6,348 nucleotides of DNA from Phenylobacterium sp. (lineage in GTDB: Bacteria; Pseudomonadota; Alphaproteobacteria; Caulobacterales; Caulobacteraceae): NCBI GenBank assembly GCA_028291285.1, contig JAQGIJ010000406.1:1-6348 (forward strand), in the 5' to 3' direction. Below are positions 1-4,981 of the stretch, piece after piece; within the stretch, counting starts at the first letter, position 1; every line of letters starts with the position of its first letter. A model generated the notes under the pieces. The model saw only the letters and a program-made list of their open reading frames with translations, was not told where the DNA came from and searched no databases. A program made the position numbers and the translations under genes.

Positions 1-348
1 GGCAAGGTGCTGGTCACCCACGCCGGCGAGCATCTGGCGGGACCGAAGCTCACCCCCGAACAGTGCAGGGAGCTGGCCGAGCTCGGCGCCACGATCGAGC
101 TCACCGCGCTGACCTGCGACCACGTCATGGGCCAGACGGGCAAGAGCCCGACCGAGATGGCCCGGATGATCCGCACCATCGGCTGCTCGCGCTGTACGCT
201 CGGCACCGACTATGGCTGGACCAAGCAGGTCGCGCGCCCGGCGGCCGGCATGAAGGCCTTCCTCGAGCGGCTGTGGAGCGAGGGGCTGACGGAGGCGGAG
301 CTCACGCAGATGGCGGCGCGCAAGCCCGCGGAGCTGCTCGGCTTGTGA
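1..348 (+). CDS. Amidohydrolase-like (DUF6282-type) protein, C-terminal part
   Basis: The window opens inside this gene, in frame from base 1; 115 codons remain before TGA at 346-348. The visible part looks like the C-terminal half of a metal-dependent TIM-barrel hydrolase. A strand-like start ends in VTHAGEH (His7 and His11 of the visible part), followed by LTPEQCRELAELGATIEL, then MIRTIGCSRCTLGTDYG with Asp70, and a helical end closing in ARKPAELLGL. The His-containing strand, the late GTD aspartate and the '(N/K)PA-LLGL' ending are typical of amidohydrolase-superfamily proteins and fit the uncharacterised DUF6282 group in particular. The substrate cannot be inferred. The N-terminal metal ligands lie outside the window. 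It is followed 77 bp later by a crotonase-family gene on the same strand, so a shared catabolic operon is possible. The family call is from memory of sequence style and is moderately secure. Confidence 0.65.
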   Translation, partial: GKVLVTHAGEHLAGPKLTPEQCRELAELGATIELTALTCDHVMGQTGKSPTEMARMIRTIGCSRCTLGTDYGWTKQVARPAAGMKAFLERLWSEGLTEAELTQMAARKPAELLGL

Positions 349-377
349 CGCCGGCCTGCCGCTTGTGGGCTTGTGCC

Positions 378-409
378 GCCCGGCCGGGCGCCCTCAGATG
401 CGGCCGCAT
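378..409. repeat. Two perfect 12-bp palindromes between the first two genes
   Basis: The 77-bp gap holds GCCCGGCCGGGC at 378-389 and ATGCGGCCGCAT at 398-409, each a perfect inverted repeat, 8 bp apart. The second contains a NotI site (400-407) and is followed by TTTCTT, so as RNA it would be a short hairpin with a partial U-tract. It could act as a weak terminator or attenuator, or as an operator for the crotonase gene. GC-only palindromes are common by chance in DNA of this composition. Confidence 0.35.
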
Positions 410-425
410 TTCTTAAGGGCGTGAG

Positions 426-1226
426 ATGGACTTCGAGGCGATCCGATACGATCGGCGTGGCGGCGTGGCGGTGGTCACCCTGAACCGGCCGGAGCGCCTG
501 AACGCGATCAACACCGCGCTGCGCGAGGAGATCCACGGGGTCCTCGACCTCGCCAAGGCCGACGACAGCGTCCGGGTCATGGTTTTGACCGGCGAGGGCC
601 GCGGCTTCTGCGCCGGTGCTGACCTCACCGGGCCCAGGCCGCCGGGCGTCGCCGAGGAGACCGGCCAGGCGGACAAGCTTGACGAGACCATGTGGATGGG
701 CCGCTTCGCGCTCGCCCTGCAAGACTTCGACAAGCCGCTGATCTGCGCCGTGAACGGGGTCGCGGCCGGGGGCGGCATGGGCCTGGCGCTGGCGGCCGAC
801 ATCCGCGTCGGCTCCGAGCAGACCCGCTTCAAGACCGTCTTCTCCGAGCGCGCCCTCGGCCCCGACTGCGGCGTCAGCTACTTCCTGCCCAGGATCATCG
901 GCTATTCACGCGCCGCCGACCTGCTCCTCACCTGCCGGATGGTGGACGCCGACGAGGCCTATCGCCTGGGCCTGATCGACCGGCTCGTGCCGCACGAGCG
1001 GCTCATGGCCGAGACGCTGGAGATGGCGGCGCAGATGGCCGACGGCCCGCCGCTGGCGCTGCGCATCTCCAAGCGCGTTCTGCAGTTCGGCGCCGACCAC
1101 AGCCTGGAGGAGGCGGTCCGCCGCGAGGCCGCCGGCTGGGCCACCGCGCAAAAGGCGAAGAACGATCAGGCCGAGGCCGCCCGGGCCTTCGTCGAAAAGC
1201 GCAAGGCCGCCTTCACCGGGACCTGA
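426..1226 (+). CDS. Enoyl-CoA hydratase/isomerase (crotonase) family protein
   Basis: This 266-residue protein has normal length for a single-domain crotonase, a family acting on acyl-CoA thioesters in the cytoplasm. The start ATG has AAGGG at 415-419, 6 bp upstream. Visible landmarks are LNRPERLNAIN (19-29), the CoA/oxyanion segment GFCAGADL (60-67), the second oxyanion segment VNGVAAGGGMG (109-119), LGPDCGVSYFLPRIIG (144-159) and the C-terminal helix FVEKRKAAF (255-263). Aligned by eye to rat mitochondrial enoyl-CoA hydratase, the two catalytic glutamates (Glu144, Glu164) correspond to Gly119 and Phe139. The form GPDxGxSYFLPR is shared with PaaG-like and other isomerase-type members, where an aspartate or another residue does the chemistry. 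An isomerase, or a hydratase with a displaced acid/base, is therefore more likely than a standard beta-oxidation hydratase. The family is certain; the substrate and reaction are not. Confidence 0.93.
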   Translation: MDFEAIRYDRRGGVAVVTLNRPERLNAINTALREEIHGVLDLAKADDSVRVMVLTGEGRGFCAGADLTGPRPPGVAEETGQADKLDETMWMGRFALALQDFDKPLICAVNGVAAGGGMGLALAADIRVGSEQTRFKTVFSERALGPDCGVSYFLPRIIGYSRAADLLLTCRMVDADEAYRLGLIDRLVPHERLMAETLEMAAQMADGPPLALRISKRVLQFGADHSLEEAVRREAAGWATAQKAKNDQAEAARAFVEKRKAAFTGT

Positions 1227-1282
1227 CCCGCGAAACGGCGCCAACTCCGCACGCGTTCCCGCGCCGCGCAGTGACCTCGCGC

Positions 1283-2782
1283 CTAGAATTCCTCCCACGC
1301 TCCGGGCTGACGCCGGCCGCCGCCGCCGGCGGCGCGCCGCATCGCGTAGGTCTGGAGCGGCGGGGAGGGCGGGGCGGCTGGCTGGCTGAGGGGCTCCTCG
1401 CGCCCGCGCGGCGGCTGCGCGGCAAGCGGCAGGAAGCGGAAGCCCGCCATGCGCTCGGCCAGCTCGCCGGCGGTCTCGGTGAGCTGGGCCGCCGCGGCGG
1501 TGGATTGCTCCACCATGGCCGCGTTCTGCTGGGTGACCTGGTCCATCTGGCTCATGGCCGTGTTGACCTCGGCCAGGCCCGCGGACTGTTCGTGCGCCGA
1601 GGTTGCGATCTCCGCCACCAAGCCATCGATCTGGGCGGCGCGCGCGACGATGGACTTCAGCGCCTCGCCGGTGGCGTCCACCAGCTCGACGCCGCGGCTC
1701 ACCTGGCCAGCCGAGGCGGAAATCAGCGCCTTGATCTCCTTCGCGGCGCCGGCCGAGCGCTGGGCGAGCGCGCGCACCTCGGCGGCCACGACGGCGAAGC
1801 CCCTGCCGGCGTCGCCGGCGCGGGCGGCCTCGACGCCGGCGTTGAGCGCCAGGAGGTTGGTCTGGAAGGCGATCTGGTCGATGACGCCGATGATCTGGCC
1901 GATCTGGTCGGAGGACCCGCGGATCTCGTTCATCGCGCCCATCGCCTCGTGCACCACCTCGCCGGAGCGCTGCGCCTCCTGGCGCGCGTCGGAGGCGGCG
2001 GCGGCGGCGTCGCGGGCGCCGTGCGCCGTGCGCGCGACGGTGGCGGTGAGCTGGTCGAGGGCCGCGGCCGTCTGCTCCAGGGTCGCCGCTTGATGCTCGG
2101 TGCGCCGCGACAGGTCGTCGGCGGCGGTGGCGATCTCCTGGGCGCCGGTGCGCAGCACGCCGGTCGAGGCTCCGATCGCCTGCAGGGTGCGCGCCAGGCT
2201 CTGCACCGCCTCGTTGAAGTCCTCGCGCAGCACGGCGTAGGCGCCCTCGACCTCGTCGCCGATGCAGGCGGTGAGGTCGCCGTCCGCCAGGCCCGCCAGG
2301 CCGTTTGCGACGGTGGCGATGGCCGCCTGGGAGCTCTCGTCGGCCGCCTTGCGCTCGGCCTCGGCGTGCTGCCGGGCGTGCTCGACCTCGGTGATGTCGG
2401 CGGCGAACTCCACCACCTTCAACGGCCGGCCGGCGGCGTCGAGGATCAGGTTGAACGAGGCCTGCACCCAGAGCTCGCGGTCGGCCTTGCCGACGCGCTT
2501 GAATCGGCCGGCCAGGACCTCGCCGGAGGCCACATGTGCCCAGAGGCTCGCCGGTTCCGCGCCCTCCGACCGCGGAGGCGGCAGGAAAATCTGCCGCTCG
2601 CGCCCGACCACCTGGTCGGGCTCATATCCCACCATGCGCAGGAAGATGTCATTGGCCGCGAGCACCCGCCCCTCCAAGTCGAGCTCGATCACGGCCAGCG
2701 AGCGGTGAACGGCCGCCATCATGGCCTGGGCCGCCGCGCCCTCGCTGCGAATGGCCGATCGCCTGCGCCTCGCTCCGAACAT
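1283..2782 (-). CDS. Soluble PAS-domain methyl-accepting chemotaxis protein
   Basis: A chemoreceptor of about 500 residues that relays a sensed signal to CheA/CheW. Residues are numbered from a GTG at 2788; I prefer the ATG at 2782 (residue 3) because GGGG lies 5 bp before it, whereas it would abut the GTG. There is no signal peptide or membrane helix, so it should be cytoplasmic. Order: Arg-rich N-terminus; PAS domain about 27-133, with [19 protein letters not shown] and a DIT end; HAMP-like segment about 158-205 (GLADGDL); long methyl-accepting coiled coil about 225-445. The hairpin tip contains [20 protein letters not shown], continuing [12 protein letters not shown] Pro/Gly-rich linker (about 456-496) leads to the C-terminal AWEEF, which fits the xWxxF pentapeptide that tethers CheR/CheB. 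The PAS ligand is unknown; I see no basis for claiming heme or flavin. The gene is convergent with the crotonase gene and divergent from the unknown gene at 2952. Confidence 0.96.
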   Translation of the reverse strand: MFGARRRRSAIRSEGAAAQAMMAAVHRSLAVIELDLEGRVLAANDIFLRMVGYEPDQVVGRERQIFLPPPRSEGAEPASLWAHVASGEVLAGRFKRVGKADRELWVQASFNLILDAAGRPLKVVEFAADITEVEHARQHAEAERKAADESSQAAIATVANGLAGLADGDLTACIGDEVEGAYAVLREDFNEAVQSLARTLQAIGASTGVLRTGAQEIATAADDLSRRTEHQAATLEQTAAALDQLTATVARTAHGARDAAAAASDARQEAQRSGEVVHEAMGAMNEIRGSSDQIGQIIGVIDQIAFQTNLLALNAGVEAARAGDAGRGFAVVAAEVRALAQRSAGAAKEIKALISASAGQVSRGVELVDATGEALKSIVARAAQIDGLVAEIATSAHEQSAGLAEVNTAMSQMDQVTQQNAAMVEQSTAAAAQLTETAGELAERMAGFRFLPLAAQPPRGREEPLSQPAAPPSPPLQTYAMRRAAGGGGRRQPGAWEEF

Positions 2783-2809
2783 CGTCACCCCGAACGCCGT
2801 TGTCTGACT

Positions 2810-2823
2810 CGTAATGCATTACG
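2810..2823. promoter_or_regulatory. 14-bp perfect palindrome upstream of the chemoreceptor gene
   Basis: CGTAATGCATTACG is a perfect inverted repeat centred 34 bp upstream of the preferred chemoreceptor start. It is A/T-containing in a GC-rich setting, so it is less expected by chance than the GC-only palindromes in the window. Position and symmetry fit an operator for a dimeric regulator, possibly overlapping the -10 or transcription start of the chemoreceptor. No regulator can be named. Confidence 0.45.
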
Positions 2824-2834
2824 CTCGTCAGGGC

Positions 2835-2849
2835 TTAAGGCCATCTTAC
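2835..2849. promoter_or_regulatory. Possible CtrA box (TTAA-N7-TTAC)
   Basis: TTAA at 2835-2838 and TTAC at 2846-2849 are separated by exactly 7 bp. This matches 7 of the 8 defined bases of the alphaproteobacterial CtrA recognition sequence TTAA-N7-TTAA. It lies in the divergent gap, about 53 bp from the chemoreceptor start and about 100 bp from the start at 2952. Chemotaxis and motility genes are classic CtrA targets in Caulobacter, so the chemoreceptor is the more likely target. This is a motif match only. Confidence 0.4.
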
Positions 2850-2951
2850 TTGCGAAGTCCACGAAGGATGGATCTTCTGTCCAGATCACGACAGTATACT
2901 CAACCGGCGCGCGTATAACTTTCCTCTTCTGCGACTCGTGAAGGACTCTCG

Positions 2952-3572
2952 ATGACGATTTCTCGCCTGATGGTTGGTGTCGACGTGCCCTGGGTCACCA
3001 GCTGGTCGGATGAGCCCTTGCTCGGCGTGCGCCCCTGTTCCTCCATCGCCGGAGGCTTGGCCGTGTGCCAGGCGGAGCGGGCGGGACATGGCCGCCCGCA
3101 GTACTCGCGCAACCACCTGGTCCGCCAGCGCCGCTCCGTGGCGCAGATGCTCTGCCCGATGTGCGGCGAGCCCACGCCGCAGGAGGATCGCTGGAGCCAG
3201 ACGGCGCGCCGGACCAGCGCCGGCGCCCTGCGCGCCCGCGGCCTGGGCGCGCTGATCCCGCCCGAGCTCAAGGACGCCGCGGTGATGATCGACGCCGGCG
3301 CGATCTCACCCCTGCACCGGGCCTGCGCCGAGCGCTCGCTGGCGCAGTGCCCGCACCTCTCAGCGATGCCGGAGGCCGAGATCCGACCGTTCCCGAAGGC
3401 CTGGCTGGTGGCGCCGCTGATGGTGGAGGCGAGGCCGGAGGGCGCCGCGCCGCTGCCCGGCGTCGGCCTGCCCGCCGCGCTGCCGGTGGTCAGCTTCCTG
3501 CAGCTGTTCGGCGTGACCGGCGAGCTCGACAAGCGCTGGCGTCGACACCTCCGGCGCAGCGCGCCCGCCTAG
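2952..3572 (+). CDS. Uncharacterised Cys/His-rich, probable metal-binding protein
   Basis: I do not recognise this 206-residue protein by function. The start is supported by AAGGA 6 bp upstream. It begins with VPWVTSW (12-18) and [20 protein letters not shown] (27-46). A knuckle-like CPMCGEP (Cys68, Cys71) is followed about 50 residues later by [18 protein letters not shown] (His122, Cys125, Cys133, His135). Paired CxxC and HxxC elements with a further CPH suggest a structural zinc site, perhaps of treble-clef or HNH-like shape. From memory, a CxxCG / H-x-x-CA / CP-x-L pattern recurs in unannotated proteobacterial and phage proteins. No signal peptide or membrane helix is visible, so it is probably cytoplasmic. 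The C-terminus is basic ([12 protein letters not shown]), which could favour nucleic-acid contact. It is divergent from the chemoreceptor and convergent with pth, sharing a CTAG at the stop codons. Coding is likely; the role is unknown. Confidence 0.8.
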   Translation: MTISRLMVGVDVPWVTSWSDEPLLGVRPCSSIAGGLAVCQAERAGHGRPQYSRNHLVRQRRSVAQMLCPMCGEPTPQEDRWSQTARRTSAGALRARGLGALIPPELKDAAVMIDAGAISPLHRACAERSLAQCPHLSAMPEAEIRPFPKAWLVAPLMVEARPEGAAPLPGVGLPAALPVVSFLQLFGVTGELDKRWRRHLRRSAPA

Positions 3573-4192
3573 CTGTCCTTGCCGCGCGCCAGGGCTCGGG
3601 GATCGGCCTTTTCGGCGGGGGCCAGGCGCATGACCTCGGTCTGGTACTTCTCGTCCTCGCCAGCGGCCAGCAGGGGGGCTGCGTCGGCCACCGCCTCGAT
3701 GAGCGGCTCGACCCACTTCATCTCGGCCTTGTGGAAGTCGGAGAGCACATGGCCGAGCACCAGCTCCTTGTCGCCCGGATGGCCGGTGCCCAGCCGCGCG
3801 CGGCGGAAGTCCGGCCCTACCTGGGCGGTGATCGAGCGGATGCCGTTGTTGCCGGCCGCGCCGCCGCCGGTTTTCATCCGGAAACGGCCGGGCGCGAGGT
3901 CGATCTCGTCGTAGAAGACCACCAGGTCGGCAGGCTGCAGCTTGAAGAACTTCAGCGCCTCGCCCACCGCGCGGCCGCTTTCGTTGTAGAAGGTCTGCGG
4001 CTTCAGGATCAGCGCGCGGACCGGGCCCTGCGGGGTGTCGATGGCGCCTTCGCGGACCAGGCTGTGGAAACGCGAACGCGCCGGCGGGAACCCCCACCGG
4101 CGCGCAATCTCGTCCACGGCCATGAAGCCGATGTTGTGGCGGTTCTTCGCATACCCCTGGCCGGGGTTGCCGAGACCCGCGATGAGCAGCAT
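3569..4192 (-). CDS. pth: Peptidyl-tRNA hydrolase
   Basis: This enzyme cleaves the ester bond of peptidyl-tRNAs released early from ribosomes, recycling tRNA; it is normally essential in bacteria. At 207 residues it is slightly longer than E. coli Pth, mainly through a charged C-terminal tail. The N-terminus [20 protein letters not shown] carries Asn9 and catalytic His19 (E. coli Asn10, His20). Other signature positions are [10 protein letters not shown] with Asn70 (Asn68), VVFYDEIDL with Asp95 (Asp93), [12 protein letters not shown] with Asn115-Asn116 (His113-Asn114) and [16 protein letters not shown]. All core catalytic residues are present; Asn in place of His113 is the only notable change. 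It lies 18 bp downstream of rplY on the same strand, so co-transcription is very likely. The spacer is mostly a 14-bp GC palindrome, with no strong ribosome binding site apart from its GGCGGG. The stop codon overlaps that of the opposing gene. Confidence 0.98.
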   Translation of the reverse strand: MLLIAGLGNPGQGYAKNRHNIGFMAVDEIARRWGFPPARSRFHSLVREGAIDTPQGPVRALILKPQTFYNESGRAVGEALKFFKLQPADLVVFYDEIDLAPGRFRMKTGGGAAGNNGIRSITAQVGPDFRRARLGTGHPGDKELVLGHVLSDFHKAEMKWVEPLIEAVADAAPLLAAGEDEKYQTEVMRLAPAEKADPRALARGKDS

Positions 4193-4194
4193 CG

Positions 4195-4208
4195 CCCGCC
4201 GCGGCGGG
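4195..4208. repeat. 14-bp palindrome filling the rplY-pth spacer
   Basis: CCCGCCGCGGCGGG is a perfect inverted repeat occupying 14 of the 18 bases between the rplY stop and the pth ATG. In mRNA it could fold and cover the only purine-rich stretch before pth. That would suit translational coupling, where a ribosome finishing rplY opens the structure. Its GC-only composition means chance is a fair alternative. Confidence 0.35.
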
Positions 4209-4210
4209 GC

Positions 4211-4840
4211 TTAGCCCTCGCCGCCCTCGGTATCGCCCGCGGCCACCGCTTCATCCGCCGCGGCTTCTTCGGCCATCTGCGCAGAGGCGCCGGCGACGGT
4301 GGCCACCACGGTGTCCTCGTCGTGGGTCGCCTGAGCCGCCGCCGGCAGCTTCAGGTCGCCCACGCGGATCGTGTCGCCGATGTCCAGGCCGGTGAGATCG
4401 AAGACGATCTCTTCGGGGATCTGGTCGGCGGGAACCGACAGGGTCACTTCGTGCAGCACGACGTTCAGCGTGCCGCCGCGCTTCAGGCCGGGGCTCTCTT
4501 CCTGGTTCTGGAAGTGCACCGGCACAGCGATCTTGATCGTCTGGTGCTCGTCGACCCGGTAGAGGTCGAAGTGCCAGGGCTCGTCGGTCACCGGGTGCAT
4601 GTCGATGGCCTTGGCGATGACCGACTGGGTCTCGGCGCCGTGCTTCAGCTTCACCAGGTGGCCCAGCAGCTTGCCCGTGTAGAGCGCCTTGCGGAACTCG
4701 TTGACGCGGACCGAGATGGCCACCGGCTGCTGGTCGCCGCCGTAGAGGATGCCGGGCACCAGGCCTTGGCGGCGAGCGGCGCGGGCGCCCCCGGTGCCAG
4801 TCCGTTCGCGCATTTCAATGTTCAAAACGATATCGGCCAT
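4211..4840 (-). CDS. rplY: 50S ribosomal protein L25/general stress protein Ctc
   Basis: This is the 5S-rRNA-binding protein of the large subunit central protuberance. The 209-residue product is the long, two-domain Ctc/TL5 form, not the short enterobacterial L25 of about 94 residues. The N-terminal L25 domain (about 1-92) shows RERTGTGGARAARRQGLVPG and ILYGGDQQPVAI, then DMHPVTDEPWHFDLYRV. The C-terminal beta domain (about 93-180) includes IPVxF-like VPVHFQNQEESPGLKRGG, PADQIPEEIVFDLTGLDIGD and IRVGDLKLP. An Ala/Glu/Asp-rich acidic tail (about 185-209) follows, a common end in Alphaproteobacteria. The start ATG has GAGG 7 bp upstream. It is the first gene of an rplY-pth operon that begins after the terminator of the upstream lipoprotein gene. 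Confidence 0.98.
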   Translation of the reverse strand: MADIVLNIEMRERTGTGGARAARRQGLVPGILYGGDQQPVAISVRVNEFRKALYTGKLLGHLVKLKHGAETQSVIAKAIDMHPVTDEPWHFDLYRVDEHQTIKIAVPVHFQNQEESPGLKRGGTLNVVLHEVTLSVPADQIPEEIVFDLTGLDIGDTIRVGDLKLPAAAQATHDEDTVVATVAGASAQMAEEAAADEAVAAGDTEGGEG

Positions 4841-4861
4841 GGCCTTGCCTCAAAACGAAGC

Positions 4862-4884
4862 CGCCGCGCGAAGGCCGCGCGGCG
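4862..4884 (-). promoter_or_regulatory. Hairpin in the rplY 5' leader
   Basis: A 9-bp perfect GC stem (4862-4870 with 4876-4884) closes a 5-nt loop and ends about 21 nt before the rplY start codon. A second dyad, CGACCCC-T-GGGGTCG, lies further upstream at 4896-4910. L25 is known to repress its own mRNA through the leader in Gammaproteobacteria. Whether this structure plays a similar part is inference; it could equally be an mRNA stability element. Confidence 0.4.
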
Positions 4885-4921
4885 ACGGAGATCCGCGACC
4901 CCTGGGGTCGAAAGGTGGGCG

Positions 4922-4950
4922 TAAATACACAAAAGCCCCGGCCCACGCAA
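4922..4950 (-). promoter_or_regulatory. Candidate rplY promoter
   Basis: Read on the minus strand, TTGCGT (4945-4950) is followed after exactly 17 bp by TATTTA (4922-4927), a fair sigma-70-type pair pointing at rplY. Transcription would start near 4915, giving a leader of about 75 nt. The -35 hexamer lies in the loop of the preceding terminator hairpin. This is a consensus match only. Confidence 0.4.
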
Positions 4951-4963
4951 CCGGCCGGGGCTT
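4933..4963 (-). terminator. Intrinsic terminator of the lipoprotein gene
   Basis: A perfect 11-bp inverted repeat (4933-4943 with 4953-4963) has a 9-nt loop. On the minus strand the stem ends in GGGGCTTTT followed by GTGTATTTA, a usable U-tract. The stem starts 19 bp beyond the lipoprotein stop codon. It should separate that gene from rplY. The plus-strand tail (TTGTTT) is weaker, and no plus-strand gene enters it. Confidence 0.85.
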
Positions 4964-4981
4964 GTTTCCGCAATCCGAAAC

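Larger units (their letters stand above)
2783..2951. promoter_or_regulatory. Divergent intergenic control region
   Basis: This gap of about 165 bp separates the leftward chemoreceptor gene from the rightward unknown gene and is visibly richer in A/T than its surroundings. Besides the palindrome and the CtrA-like box it holds three GANTC sites (2806-2810, 2933-2937, 2944-2948), the sequence methylated by CcrM in Alphaproteobacteria. Possible -10 elements on the + strand are TATACT (2895-2900) and TATAAC (2914-2919); neither has a convincing -35 at 16-18 bp. AAGGA at 2941-2945 is a good ribosome binding site, 6 bp before the ATG at 2952. Confidence 0.55.

Noticed and set aside
1227..1282. Bidirectional terminator between the convergent crotonase and chemoreceptor genes
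   Set aside because: Only a 4-bp CGCG stem (1252-1255 with 1260-1263) without a U-tract could be found; this is expected by chance.
692..2941. 749-codon open frame on the + strand across the crotonase and chemoreceptor genes
   Set aside because: It overlaps two well-supported genes, mostly antisense to the chemoreceptor. Its product is Arg/Gly/Ala-rich low-complexity sequence, as expected from stop-poor shadow frames in high-GC DNA.
2900..3532. 210-codon minus-strand frame opposite the unknown gene
   Set aside because: The plus-strand frame has a good ribosome binding site and the spaced Cys/His motifs. The minus frame is Ser/Ala/Arg-rich with no motif.
2783..3572. Phage or mobile-element origin for the Cys/His-rich gene
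   Set aside because: There are no integrase, repeats, att-like duplications or phage genes nearby, and its base composition resembles that of its neighbours.
3065..4924. 619-codon open frame on the + strand across the unknown gene, pth and rplY
   Set aside because: It is antisense to two certain housekeeping genes and out of frame with the unknown gene. No ribosome binding site or domain pattern is seen.
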